Source: Trichococcus flocculiformis
Lineage (GTDB): Bacteria; Bacillota; Bacilli; Lactobacillales; Aerococcaceae
Length of the DNA stretch: 64,000 nucleotides
Direction of reading: 5' to 3'
Assembly (NCBI RefSeq): GCF_900113645.1
Contig: NZ_FOQC01000004.1
Location: forward strand, 1-64,000
Part shown: in pieces, positions 46,151 to 54,396 of the stretch
Layout of the letters: each line of letters begins with the position of its first letter
How positions within the stretch are numbered: the first letter of the stretch is position 1
Translations under genes and position numbers: made by a program
The notes under the pieces: model-generated
Seen by the model: the letters and a program-made list of their open reading frames with translations, nothing else
Database searches by the model: none
What the model was told of the DNA's origin: nothing

Positions 46151-47509
46151 TTATTTAGCAGCTAATTCAGCTTCTTGTTCCAAAGCCTTTTGAGCCAACA
46201 AGTTCAAGTAGTTCCAAGGACGGTCAAAATGAGGTTGGAAGAAGAAGTCAACAAGTGCCAAATCTTCAATCGTCATTTTGTTTTGGATAGCCAATGATAA
46301 TGTGTTGGCTGATTGTGTGATGTCATATTTGGACATCAGTTGCGCGCCAACGATTCGGGTTGTGCCTACTTCATAGACAAGTTTCATCAATATTTTTTCG
46401 TTTGATGGCATGAATTCAGGACGGTAGAAATCCTCCAGAATTACGGAACGTGTTTCAAGACCGAATGCTTCGGCACTTGCGGAATTCACACCTGTTGAGC
46501 CAATGTTGAATCCGTTTAGGTATAAGCCTGAAGTGGACTGGGTTCCACGGTATTTCATTTTAGGTCCGTTGATGTTTTTCCCTACCAACATTCCCATACG
46601 TACTGCATTTGTTGCTAACGGAATATAAGCGTGCCCACCATTCGGATTATAGTTTACCGCACAGCTGTCCCCTGCTGCATAAACATCAGGCAAGCTTGTT
46701 TGCATGTAATCATTCACGATGATTGCGCCATTTCCCATCATTTCCACTTGGCCTTTGACAAGCTCAGTGCTCGGTCTGAATCCGACACAAAGAATGACCA
46801 ACTCAGCGTCATATTCTCCGCCAGTAGTAACTACAGTAGTGATGTCACCCGCTTCGTTGTCTTTGAAACCTTTAACCATTTCGTTCAATTGAACTTTTAC
46901 CCCATGTGCGCGCAAGTCATCTTCAAGGATATCCGTGAATTCAGTATCCAAATATTTATTCAGAATGCGATCTAAACCATCAACTAATGTTACTTCTTTT
47001 CCATCGTTGGCAAATGCTTCCACCAATTCGATACCGATGTAACCGCCGCCGACAACAACGATTTTCTTTTTATCGTCTTTACGTGCGATGATTTCTTTTG
47101 CTTGGTTGTAGTTTTTGCAAAGCAAAACATTTTTGCTCTGGATGCCTTCGATTGGCGGGATGATTGGCCATGAACCAGTAGTCAGAACCAATTTATCATA
47201 AGTGTCTTGGATTTCTTCCCCAGTAACTAAATTTTTCACAGAAACAGTTTTTGCCGCTGTATCAATGTTTGTTACATCATGTTGCATGTTTACGTTTGCG
47301 CCCAACGAAGCAAGTTCCTCAGGGTTAGAATAGAATAATCCTTGTGGATCTTTCACGACACCGCCGACGTAAAGCGCAATCCCGCATGACAAGAACGAAA
47401 TGTTATCGTTTCTTTCGTATACCGTTACTTCAGTCCCTGGATTCTCCTTCAAAATTGTCTTCACTGCTGATGTTCCGGCATGTGTACATCCCACTACGAT
47501 TACTTTCAT
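46151..47509 (-). CDS. nox: FAD-dependent NADH oxidase (water-forming type)
   Basis: A 452-residue flavoprotein of the NADH oxidase / CoA-disulfide reductase / NADH peroxidase family. The FAD loop (VVGCTHAGTSA) is at 5-15, the redox-active Cys42 in LSCGIALYVGG, and the NADH loop (VVGGGYIGIELVEA) near 153. The dimer domain is C-terminal, with PHFDRPWNYLN. Single active-site Cys and overall sequence fit water-forming Nox, which regenerates NAD+ and removes oxygen in lactic acid bacteria without a haem chain. The ATG at 47509 has GGAGG; the longer frame is not favoured. Peroxidase activity cannot be excluded. Confidence 0.88.
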   Translation of the reverse strand: MKVIVVGCTHAGTSAVKTILKENPGTEVTVYERNDNISFLSCGIALYVGGVVKDPQGLFYSNPEELASLGANVNMQHDVTNIDTAAKTVSVKNLVTGEEIQDTYDKLVLTTGSWPIIPPIEGIQSKNVLLCKNYNQAKEIIARKDDKKKIVVVGGGYIGIELVEAFANDGKEVTLVDGLDRILNKYLDTEFTDILEDDLRAHGVKVQLNEMVKGFKDNEAGDITTVVTTGGEYDAELVILCVGFRPSTELVKGQVEMMGNGAIIVNDYMQTSLPDVYAAGDSCAVNYNPNGGHAYIPLATNAVRMGMLVGKNINGPKMKYRGTQSTSGLYLNGFNIGSTGVNSASAEAFGLETRSVILEDFYRPEFMPSNEKILMKLVYEVGTTRIVGAQLMSKYDITQSANTLSLAIQNKMTIEDLALVDFFFQPHFDRPWNYLNLLAQKALEQEAELAAK

Positions 47510-47689
47510 TGTACTTCCTCCTAAATTTTCCGCATTAATATATTTTGCACAAATCAACCGCAGCGATTCTCATAATTCATAATAAAAACTGCACAAATTG
47601 ATTCGTTATGCTCTTAATACTTTTTATATGATAAAGGATTCCAAAGGTAAAAAGCAATCAATAACCCTTGGAATCCATATTAATTTTCA

Positions 47690-48793
47690 TTATTCTTTAT
47701 ATAACACTTTTTTCTTCCTGTTTTTAACATATCTGTGGACATATTGAACGATGGTTTTTACGACTGCATACGTAGGAATCGCCAATATCATTCCCAGAAC
47801 ACCGGAAATCTTGCCGACAGCCAACAACAAAAAGAGAATCGTCAGCGGATGCATATCCAATGTTTTGCCCAAGACGTTTGGTGAAATGATGTTCGATTCC
47901 ACTTGCTGTACTACTAAGACAACCGCACAGACCAAGAGCGCTTTCGCCGGCGAGACTGTCAATCCAATTATTGCGGCCGGAATTAAGCCGATGTAGGGTC
48001 CAAGATAAGGAATAATGTTTGTGACGGCTGCAGTGACTCCAAGCAGGAAGGCGTAAGGCAATCCGATCAGTAGATATCCGATAAAGGTGAATGTCCCTAC
48101 GAACAAACAAACGAGTGCCTGTCCGCTGATATATTTGGCGATTGTTTTGTTGATTTCCTTCAGGAGCGCCAAAACATCTGCTGAATACTCCTGAGGCAAT
48201 AACTGAGCGACCGCTTCCGGAAACTTATGTCCATCTTTCAGCATATAGAAAAAAATCAACGGAATGATGACGACAAGCAAGGCAATATTGGCTACGGCCG
48301 ACAGAACAGAACCGATGCTGCCAGTCAGGCCATTGAGAAAGGCGGTGATACTGCTTTGAATATTTCCGCTCAACTGGGACAATTGGGTCGGAATGTCCAG
48401 CCGCGCAACCCATTCCTGTTCAATCACTTGCTGATAGATATTATTCAGGGAACGGATAACACCAGGCAAATTTGTCAGCAACTCTCCGATCTGGTTTACA
48501 AGATTCGGAATGAGCGCCAAAAACGAGAAGATGACGATGCCGATCAGAAGCAACATGACTATCAGGATGCCTATCGGACGTTTGATGTTCAGCCTGTGCT
48601 CAAGCAGTTCGATGAACGGCGTGAAGATATAATACAGAAATCCTCCCACAAGAACTGGTGTAAAGATCGTAGAGATGAAGGCCCCGATCGGATAAAAAAT
48701 AAAATCGATTTTGGTGGAAACCCAGACTAAGCACGCCATCACTAAGAGCCAAATACTCCAGTAAAGCAGATTTGTTTTCTTTAACTTTTCCAT
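47690..48793 (-). CDS. AI-2E-family permease
   Basis: A 367-residue membrane protein with about eight hydrophobic segments in the family pattern. Two helices at the N-terminus are followed by a soluble stretch (about 115-160) and the VTNIIPYLGPYIGLIPAAIIGL block near 255-276, the best-conserved signature. Members export autoinducer-2, sodium/protons or other small molecules; which applies here cannot be told. A basic C-terminus follows the last helix. RBS AAGGGG precedes the ATG. It starts 22 bases past the M42 peptidase gene, so the two are probably co-transcribed. Confidence 0.87.
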   Translation of the reverse strand: MEKLKKTNLLYWSIWLLVMACLVWVSTKIDFIFYPIGAFISTIFTPVLVGGFLYYIFTPFIELLEHRLNIKRPIGILIVMLLLIGIVIFSFLALIPNLVNQIGELLTNLPGVIRSLNNIYQQVIEQEWVARLDIPTQLSQLSGNIQSSITAFLNGLTGSIGSVLSAVANIALLVVIIPLIFFYMLKDGHKFPEAVAQLLPQEYSADVLALLKEINKTIAKYISGQALVCLFVGTFTFIGYLLIGLPYAFLLGVTAAVTNIIPYLGPYIGLIPAAIIGLTVSPAKALLVCAVVLVVQQVESNIISPNVLGKTLDMHPLTILFLLLAVGKISGVLGMILAIPTYAVVKTIVQYVHRYVKNRKKKVLYKE

Positions 48794-48815
48794 TGAATAT
48801 CCCCTTTTTGCGAAT

Positions 48816-49856
48816 CTAGTTTTCGATCATCGGAGCGGACAGATACGCTTCCAACAAGCTCGCGCACGCATCGAGAGACTTCCGATGGGTCCGCTCGTAG
48901 GCATGGCTTGCATCGATTCCCGGTCCGATCAAAGCATGGCGAACATCCCAACCCGCTTTCATGGCTGCAGAGGCATCACTGCCGTAAAAAGGATAGATAT
49001 CCAACTTGTAAGGAATGGCCTTTGATTCGCACAATCCGACCAATTGTTGACGAAGTCCGAAGTGATAAGGGCCCGATCCGTCCTTCACGCAGATGGACAC
49101 GGTATACTCGTCAGTCTGCTGATCATCGCCCATCGCACCCATATCGACAGCCAAATATTCCATCGTGTGCGGTGGCATATTCGAGTTGCCGCCGTAGCCG
49201 ATTTCCTCGTTGTTCGAAAAGAAGAAACAAGTCGTATACGGTAACATCAGGTTTTCGTCCGCGATACGGTGCAGGAACTGCAGCAAGATAGCCGCACTCG
49301 CTTTATCGTCCAGATGTCTTGACTTGATGTAACCGGATGGCGTAATCTCTGTCCGGGGAGCAAAGCTGATGAAATCCCCTACCCCTATGCCAAGCGAAGC
49401 GACATCCTTTGCAGAGTGCACTTCCGCGTCCAGACGAATCTCCATATTGTCTTGACTGCGTTCAGCCGTTCGCGCATCTTTGTATACATGGACACTGGTT
49501 TGGTGCAACAATATCGTACCCGTCCACTCTTTTCCGGTAGCAGCACTATGGATCGTGCAGTATTCACCATCAATTGAATGGTAAGTGAACCCGCCGATCA
49601 GCTCTATTTTTAAGCGACCATCCGGTTTGATTGCGCGCACCATCGCCCCCAGCGTATCGATATGTGCAGTCACAAAACGCCTTTTGTGGTCTTCGTTCCC
49701 TTTAACCGTCACCATCAAGCTTCCTTTATGATTCCGTTCAGGCTGATATCCCTTTTTTTTCAGATTTTCATCCAAGAATCCGATGATTTCCGCCGTATAT
49801 CCTGTTGGCGATGGAATGTTTGTCAATTGTTGGATTGTTTCAATTATGTCAAGCAT
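48816..49856 (-). CDS. M42-family metallo-aminopeptidase
   Basis: A 346-residue cytosolic peptidase of the M42 (PepA/YsdC/FrvX) family. The metal ligands are visible in TAHIDTLGAM (His near 68), LDDKASAA (Asp near 183), NNEEIGYGG (Glu-Glu near 215), VDMGAMGDD (Asp near 238) and a C-terminal His in the GIDASHAYERTH segment near 319. These form the binuclear metal site of the family. It trims N-terminal residues from peptides. RBS GGAGGA lies before the ATG. Confidence 0.9.
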   Translation of the reverse strand: MLDIIETIQQLTNIPSPTGYTAEIIGFLDENLKKKGYQPERNHKGSLMVTVKGNEDHKRRFVTAHIDTLGAMVRAIKPDGRLKIELIGGFTYHSIDGEYCTIHSAATGKEWTGTILLHQTSVHVYKDARTAERSQDNMEIRLDAEVHSAKDVASLGIGVGDFISFAPRTEITPSGYIKSRHLDDKASAAILLQFLHRIADENLMLPYTTCFFFSNNEEIGYGGNSNMPPHTMEYLAVDMGAMGDDQQTDEYTVSICVKDGSGPYHFGLRQQLVGLCESKAIPYKLDIYPFYGSDASAAMKAGWDVRHALIGPGIDASHAYERTHRKSLDACASLLEAYLSAPMIEN

Positions 49857-50009
49857 ACTATTCCTCCTCTAGCTGATTATATAAGTATAGCAAAAGAAAG
49901 GCTTTAAAAAAGACAAAAGCAATTATTTCAGACAAAAAATGCTGATTCAGGTAAAATAAGAACAGAGGTTCCAACGAACCTAGTAAATTTTGAAAGCGAG
50001 GAATACGCG

Positions 50010-50477
50010 TTGTTGCATTTTGAATGGACACAAAATCTAAAATCCAAAACCTACAAGGATGCCTTGGACATCCGCAAAGAAGTATTCGTGGAGGAGCAGC
50101 AGGTACCGGTCTCGATAGAGATTGACGATTTGGAAGATAAAACCCTGCACCTCGTTGGCTATGAAAAATCCATTCCGGTTGCCACTGCCCGCATTTATCC
50201 GATGGAAAACGGCAAATACAAGGTGCAGCGCGTTGCCATCCGCAAAATCGTAAGGGAAAAGAAATACGGCAGCATTCTCATGCAAGAAATCGAAAGATAC
50301 ATACGCGACCTCGGAGGCAAGCGCCTGTTCCTTGGGGCTCAGAACCATGCCATCGGCTTTTACGAAAAAGTCGGCTACACCATCTGCGGCGAAGAATACG
50401 AAGAAGCCGGAATCCTGCATCATGATATGGATAAAATGATAGAGCGTGATGAATCCCGGGTAGAAATCGAGCACTAA
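50010..50477 (+). CDS. GNAT-family N-acetyltransferase (ElaA/YjcF-like)
   Basis: A 155-residue acetyl-CoA-dependent acetyltransferase. The N-terminal LDIRKEVFVEEQQVP segment is typical of the ElaA/YjcF branch. The acetyl-CoA loop is in the VQRVAIRKIVREKKYGSILMQ region (about 69-90), and the IGFYEKVGYTICGEEY motif lies near 117. Substrate unknown. It starts with TTG (50010 or 50013) behind GCGAGGA. The last ten or so codons and the stop TAA come from a family 1 repeat that begins at 50443, so the natural C-terminus has been replaced or extended. Confidence 0.85.
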   Translation: MLHFEWTQNLKSKTYKDALDIRKEVFVEEQQVPVSIEIDDLEDKTLHLVGYEKSIPVATARIYPMENGKYKVQRVAIRKIVREKKYGSILMQEIERYIRDLGGKRLFLGAQNHAIGFYEKVGYTICGEEYEEAGILHHDMDKMIERDESRVEIEH

Positions 50478-50557
50478 GAGGACTAACACTAAGCGGACGT
50501 TTTTTTGTCCGTGTGTGGTAGTCAGCTTAGGCACAGATTTCTGGGATTCAGAACGCG
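50443..50557 (+). repeat. Family 1 nested palindrome, unit B1
   Basis: GCGT/ACGC, GAATCCC/GGGATTC, AGAAATC/GATTTCT, CTAAG/CTTAG, GACTA/TAGTC, CGGAC/GTCCG, apical GTTTTTTT. The GAT...AGA and GAGCACTAA...AGCTTAGGC motifs are conserved. Its 5' part is read as the C-terminus of the acetyltransferase. Nearly the same sequence occurs at 31947-32052. Confidence 0.85.
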
Positions 50558-50565
50558 TTTGATAA

Positions 50566-50679
50566 AGCGTGACAATTCGAATTTAGGGGATGAGCACTAA
50601 GAGGCTATTACGAGAACGGCCGCTTTTTGGCCGTGACGTAATAGCAGCTTAGGCGGAATCCCCTGCGAATCAGAACGCG
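50566..50679 (+). repeat. Family 1 nested palindrome, unit B2
   Basis: Stems ATTCG/CGAAT, AGGGGAT/ATCCCCT, CTAAG/CTTAG, GCTATTACG/CGTAATAGC, ACGGCC/GGCCGT, apical GCTTTTT. From 50583 on it is identical to unit B3 over more than 110 bases, a perfect tandem duplication. Confidence 0.88.
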
Positions 50680-50685
50680 TTTGAT

Positions 50686-50801
50686 AGAGCGTGATGATTC
50701 GCGTTTAGGGGATGAGCACTAAGAGGCTATTACGAGAACGGCCGCTTTTTGGCCGTGACGTAATAGCAGCTTAGGCGGAATCCCCTGCGAATCAGAACGC
50801 G
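50686..50801 (+). repeat. Family 1 nested palindrome, unit B3
   Basis: Same as B2, but with the outer stem GATTCGC/GCGAATC fully matched. Units are joined by the short linker TTTGAT, which itself sits between ACGCG and AGAGCGT. Confidence 0.88.
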
Positions 50802-50807
50802 TTTGAT

Positions 50808-50844
50808 AGAGCGTGACAATTCGACTTTAGGGCATGAGCACTAA
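50808..50844 (+). repeat. Family 1 repeat, truncated unit B4
   Basis: Only the left arm remains (AGAGCGTGACAATTCG, then GAGCACTAA). It ends at the mgtE terminator. Confidence 0.75.
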
Positions 50845-50851
50845 CCTCGTT

Positions 50852-50899
50852 AAAAAATAGGCAATGGACAAAGCGTTTGCTTGTTCATTGCCTATTTTT
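50852..50899. terminator. Terminator between the repeat array and mgtE
   Basis: AAAAATAGGCAATG pairs with CATTGCCTATTTTT around a 20-base loop that itself can pair. It serves leftward mgtE and probably also rightward transcripts. Confidence 0.85.
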
Positions 50900-50903
50900 G
50901 CAC

Positions 50904-52280
50904 CTACATAAGCGTGTTGATAAAATGTTTTGCGATATTGAAATAAATCAAAACGGATGTCAAATCGCTGAATGTCGAGATGAACGGTCCGCTTGCGACG
51001 GCAGGATCAAAGCCAAGACGATCCATCAATACCGGAATCAAGCTGCCGGCCAGATTCGCAACCGTGATGGCAACCAACATGGAAATGCCGATGATCCCAC
51101 CCAAAATGAAATTCTGTTTCCAAACACCGATGACGAGCGCAATCGTGACACCAGTAACCAATCCGGAAATCACCCCGGTCGCCAACTCGGATAAAATGGT
51201 ACGGAACAAATTTTTCTCCTCATCATCCTGCATGCCGATCTTGCGGACTGCGACGGCAAGCGATTGTGTCCCCGCATTACCGGATGTTCCGGTGATCAAG
51301 GTGACAAACACGGAAAGGATCGATGCATCCGAAATCAAACCTTCATATTGGCTGATCAAAGTGGATGTTCCCATACCCAAGAATAATAGCGTAATCAACC
51401 ACGGCAACCGCTTGGATGCCGCCACAAAAGGATTTTCCGATTGCTCCTCAACGTCGACCCCGGCCAAACCGGAGAAGTCGCTGACGGCTTCCTCATCGAT
51501 GACGTCGATGATGTCATCGACGGTGATGATCCCCAGCAATACATTGTTTTCGTCGACTACCGGTACAGCCAGAAAGTCATAGTCCCTGATTTTATGAGCT
51601 ACATCTTCTTGCCCTTCGTTTACGTTCACGGAAACGATCCGCTCGCTCATGATATCGCCAATCATCATATCTTCATCGTTCACGATCAGATCCCTCAAGG
51701 AAATGACGCCGACCAGTACATTATCCACATTGACGACGTAAATATAGTAGATGGTTTCCGCATCAGGCGCTTTACTCTTGAGGATGGCCATCGCTGAACG
51801 AACCGTTTGGTTGGCGACGATCGAGACGAATTCCGGCGTCATGATGGCCCCGGCAGTCTCATCTTCATAATTCAACAGGGCGCGAATTTCTTTTGCCGCC
51901 TCTATAGGCATAAGGCGCAGATACAACCAAATCCGCTCATCCTTCAGCTGTTTCAGCATATCAACGGCATTATCGGCATACATGTTGGCCAACATATCAG
52001 CCGCATATTGATTGTTCATTTCCAAAAGATACGCTTCGATCGACTCGACATCTTCTTCGATAATTTCGAACATGTCAGCCATTTCATTTACGGAGAGATA
52101 ATTGTACATCGCAATACGTTCCTCAGGCGCCAGGGCTAGATAGATCTGGGCCTGATCGTAGAGGTGATAGTCCAAAAAATCGGAACGGAATTTTTCCATA
52201 TCCTCACCTTGGAGTGATTCGCGGATTTTCGCAAACGCTTCGTCCAGTTCAAATTCATATTGTGGTTCCAACACGGACAT
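50904..52280 (-). CDS. mgtE: Magnesium channel MgtE
   Basis: A 458-residue Mg2+-gated channel. The N-domain of alpha-helical repeats (about 30-130) is followed by two CBS domains (about 135-255) that sense cytosolic Mg2+. Five membrane helices (about 285-455) include the TGTSGNAGTQSLAVAVRKI segment, part of the ion pore. The start at ATG 52280 lies inside the end of rluD (26-base overlap), with AGGAGG very close; GTG two codons on (52274) has better spacing. This rluD-mgtE linkage is common in Lactobacillales. Confidence 0.94.
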   Translation of the reverse strand: MSVLEPQYEFELDEAFAKIRESLQGEDMEKFRSDFLDYHLYDQAQIYLALAPEERIAMYNYLSVNEMADMFEIIEEDVESIEAYLLEMNNQYAADMLANMYADNAVDMLKQLKDERIWLYLRLMPIEAAKEIRALLNYEDETAGAIMTPEFVSIVANQTVRSAMAILKSKAPDAETIYYIYVVNVDNVLVGVISLRDLIVNDEDMMIGDIMSERIVSVNVNEGQEDVAHKIRDYDFLAVPVVDENNVLLGIITVDDIIDVIDEEAVSDFSGLAGVDVEEQSENPFVAASKRLPWLITLLFLGMGTSTLISQYEGLISDASILSVFVTLITGTSGNAGTQSLAVAVRKIGMQDDEEKNLFRTILSELATGVISGLVTGVTIALVIGVWKQNFILGGIIGISMLVAITVANLAGSLIPVLMDRLGFDPAVASGPFISTFSDLTSVLIYFNIAKHFINTLM

Positions 52281-53184
52281 CAGCCTCCTTGTCTCTCTGT
52301 CTGCTTTCCCATTTGATAAAATCATCCGGCAACGGCGCTTCTATCTTTAAGGGCTCCCCACTGATCGGATGCACAAATGCCAATGACTCACAATGCAGGG
52401 CTTGTCGCAATATTTCTGGGTCAGCCTTTCCTCCATAAAGGTCATCTCCAAGCAGAGGCGCACCGATGGAGGTGAAATGCACCCGAATCTGATGGGTCCT
52501 TCCCGTATGTAACTTGATTTTCACAGTCTGCCCATCAGGATAGGTCTTATCCAACCAATATTCCGTCAGCGCTTGTTTACCGTCTTCCCTGACCATTCGC
52601 GTCATGATCGAATCCTCTGTCCTGCCGATGGGGGCATCGATGAATCCGTGGGGTTGCGTCAGCACCGGTTCGGATAAGATCGCTCGGTACGTTTTGTCGA
52701 CTTCCTTGTTGCGCAATAACGTGTCCATCAGAGCATGCGCATACCCATGCCTTGCAAAAAGCATCACACCGGTCGTATCGCGATCCAATCGCGTGACAAT
52801 ATGGATGACTTGGTCCACGTAGCCTCGACGTTGGTAGTAGCCTTTGACGCGATTCGCCATTGAAAGACGCGGGTGCACCTTTGATGGTATGGAGGCAGCG
52901 CCAAATGGTTTGTTCACAATTAAAAAGTGGTCGTCCTCAAACAATATGTCCAAAGGCATATCCACTCCGACAGTCGTTTCATGCTCCCCTTCATCCGGAA
53001 TCCGGATCATTACTTTATCGCCCTTTTTCAAGGTCGCCAAGACCGTTCTTTCTTTACCGTTCAGCCAGATACTGCCACCATCAAATTTGATCGTAGCAAG
53101 CAGACTTTTTGATATACCCTTGGAACGTAAAAAAGTCTTCATTTGTATCGTCTCTTCTTTTTCATATATCCAGCTAAAAATCAC
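52255..53184 (-). CDS. RluD-type RNA pseudouridine synthase
   Basis: A 309-residue enzyme that isomerises uridine to pseudouridine in RNA. An S4-like N-terminal region (about 14-60) precedes the catalytic domain. The active Asp lies in VTRLDRDTTGVMLFA near 135 and the LHTGRTHQIRVHF motif near 228. It begins with GTG at 53184 behind AGGGG. It is of the YjbO/YhcT branch, whose RNA target is uncertain. Normally it follows nadK directly; here a dehydrogenase gene and 256 further bases intervene. Confidence 0.92.
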   Translation of the reverse strand: MIFSWIYEKEETIQMKTFLRSKGISKSLLATIKFDGGSIWLNGKERTVLATLKKGDKVMIRIPDEGEHETTVGVDMPLDILFEDDHFLIVNKPFGAASIPSKVHPRLSMANRVKGYYQRRGYVDQVIHIVTRLDRDTTGVMLFARHGYAHALMDTLLRNKEVDKTYRAILSEPVLTQPHGFIDAPIGRTEDSIMTRMVREDGKQALTEYWLDKTYPDGQTVKIKLHTGRTHQIRVHFTSIGAPLLGDDLYGGKADPEILRQALHCESLAFVHPISGEPLKIEAPLPDDFIKWESRQRDKEADVRVGTTI

Positions 53185-53440
53185 TACACACTACCCCTAC
53201 TCTATACCAAATCTCTACATGCGGATCAGCCGGATTGATTGTTTCTTTGCTGGTCCGGATATTGAACAGATCACCAAGCATTACAATGATCCTGAAAGCT
53301 TCAGGATTCAGCCCGGTAACATACATTCCTATTCTAACCAAAATGAGCACATTCCACAACTCATGCCCCGCCATCATGTGAAAAAAATTGGCAAAAAAGA
53401 CCGCACCTGCCAAGTCGCTGGTGCAGCCCTTCTTTATCTG
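53174..53440 (-). other. Gap with a possible gene remnant between rluD and the dehydrogenase
   Basis: The 256 bases before rluD contain one leftward open frame of about 89 codons. It runs from just after the dehydrogenase stop into the first bases of rluD. Its predicted product is hydrophobic and Met-rich near the start, but no codon with a proper RBS opens it and I recognise no family. It may be a degraded gene or chance. No terminator is visible here. Confidence 0.25.
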
Positions 53441-54394
53441 TTAATATTTCTTCCCAAAATCAATCAGATTACGGCTTGGTTTGCCGTCTTCTTTGTAACT
53501 CTTTGCGTTCTCCAAGACAACTTCAATCAGACTGTCCCGGAAATGTTCAACCACACCCGAAAAGTGCGGCGTAATCAGTACCTTTTCATGCCTCCATAAT
53601 GGACTTTCTGCCGGCAACGGTTCCTCGTCGAACACATCCAAAGCCGCGTAGGCCACCGTCCCATTGTCCAACGCTTTGATGAGACTATCGCTGTCCACCG
53701 TGGCGCCACGCCCTACATTCACGAATAGAACACCCTTTTTCATGCGCGAGAATAGAGCATCATTGAACACACGATAGGTTTCATCCGTTTGGGGAAGGAT
53801 ATCCACGACAACATCCGCAAAATCGATGACTGTAACAATATCATCCTTTTTGACCGTCACATCCATGCCAGGTAAATCCTTACCGCTGCGATTGACAGCG
53901 ATGACTTTCATACCGAATGCTTTGGCCAGTTCTCCCAGCCGATTCCCGATGTGACCCGCACCTACGATCATCATCGTCTTGCCTTTCAGTTCCTGGAGTT
54001 CCATGGTCTGTTCCCATTTGCGTTGCGGCTGATTCAGGATCGCAGCCTTCAATCCGCGCATATGCGAAAGCAATACGCCGATGACGTATTCAGCAATCGG
54101 TTCAGCATGGATGCCGCTCGCGTTCGTCAAGTAGATTCCCTTTCTTTCAAAGGTTTCTAAGGGAAGACTGTTCACGCCTGCCGAAATCGCTTGGACCCAT
54201 TTCAATGAAGGCAACTTTCCTTCCTCCAACAGGTTGGTCAATTCGTCGTTCCATCCGACAGTCCATTCGACTACACCGAACGCTTCTGTTTCCGCGTCAT
54301 CGGTAATCATCTCGTAATCCGGGTAGAGCCCCTTCAGCGCTTCGATGTGCTGTTCCTTCAAACGCGCCTTCAGCAGCCACTTTTTGGTTGACAT
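53441..54394 (-). CDS. D-isomer-specific 2-hydroxyacid dehydrogenase
   Basis: A 317-residue NAD(P)-dependent dehydrogenase of the D-2-hydroxyacid family. The Rossmann loop VGAGHIGNRLGEL is near 143-155. The catalytic Arg is in VNVGRGATVD near 226, the Glu in DVFDEEPLP near 258, and the His in LITPHFSG near 277. Substrate is unknown; related enzymes reduce 2-oxo acids or glyoxylate. ATG 54394 is chosen for AGGAG at eight bases; it begins two bases past the nadK stop. Its place between nadK and rluD departs from the usual gene order and suggests an insertion into the operon. Confidence 0.9.
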   Translation of the reverse strand: MSTKKWLLKARLKEQHIEALKGLYPDYEMITDDAETEAFGVVEWTVGWNDELTNLLEEGKLPSLKWVQAISAGVNSLPLETFERKGIYLTNASGIHAEPIAEYVIGVLLSHMRGLKAAILNQPQRKWEQTMELQELKGKTMMIVGAGHIGNRLGELAKAFGMKVIAVNRSGKDLPGMDVTVKKDDIVTVIDFADVVVDILPQTDETYRVFNDALFSRMKKGVLFVNVGRGATVDSDSLIKALDNGTVAYAALDVFDEEPLPAESPLWRHEKVLITPHFSGVVEHFRDSLIEVVLENAKSYKEDGKPSRNLIDFGKKY

Positions 54395-54396
54395 AT

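Noticed and set aside
47520-47600. Rex operator upstream of nox
   Set aside because: Two TTTGTGCA half-sites occur, but neither is part of the required inverted repeat.
50443-50844. Tandem repeats resembling a CRISPR array
   Set aside because: Units are palindromic over their whole length, there are no unique spacers of even size between short repeats, and no cas genes are near.
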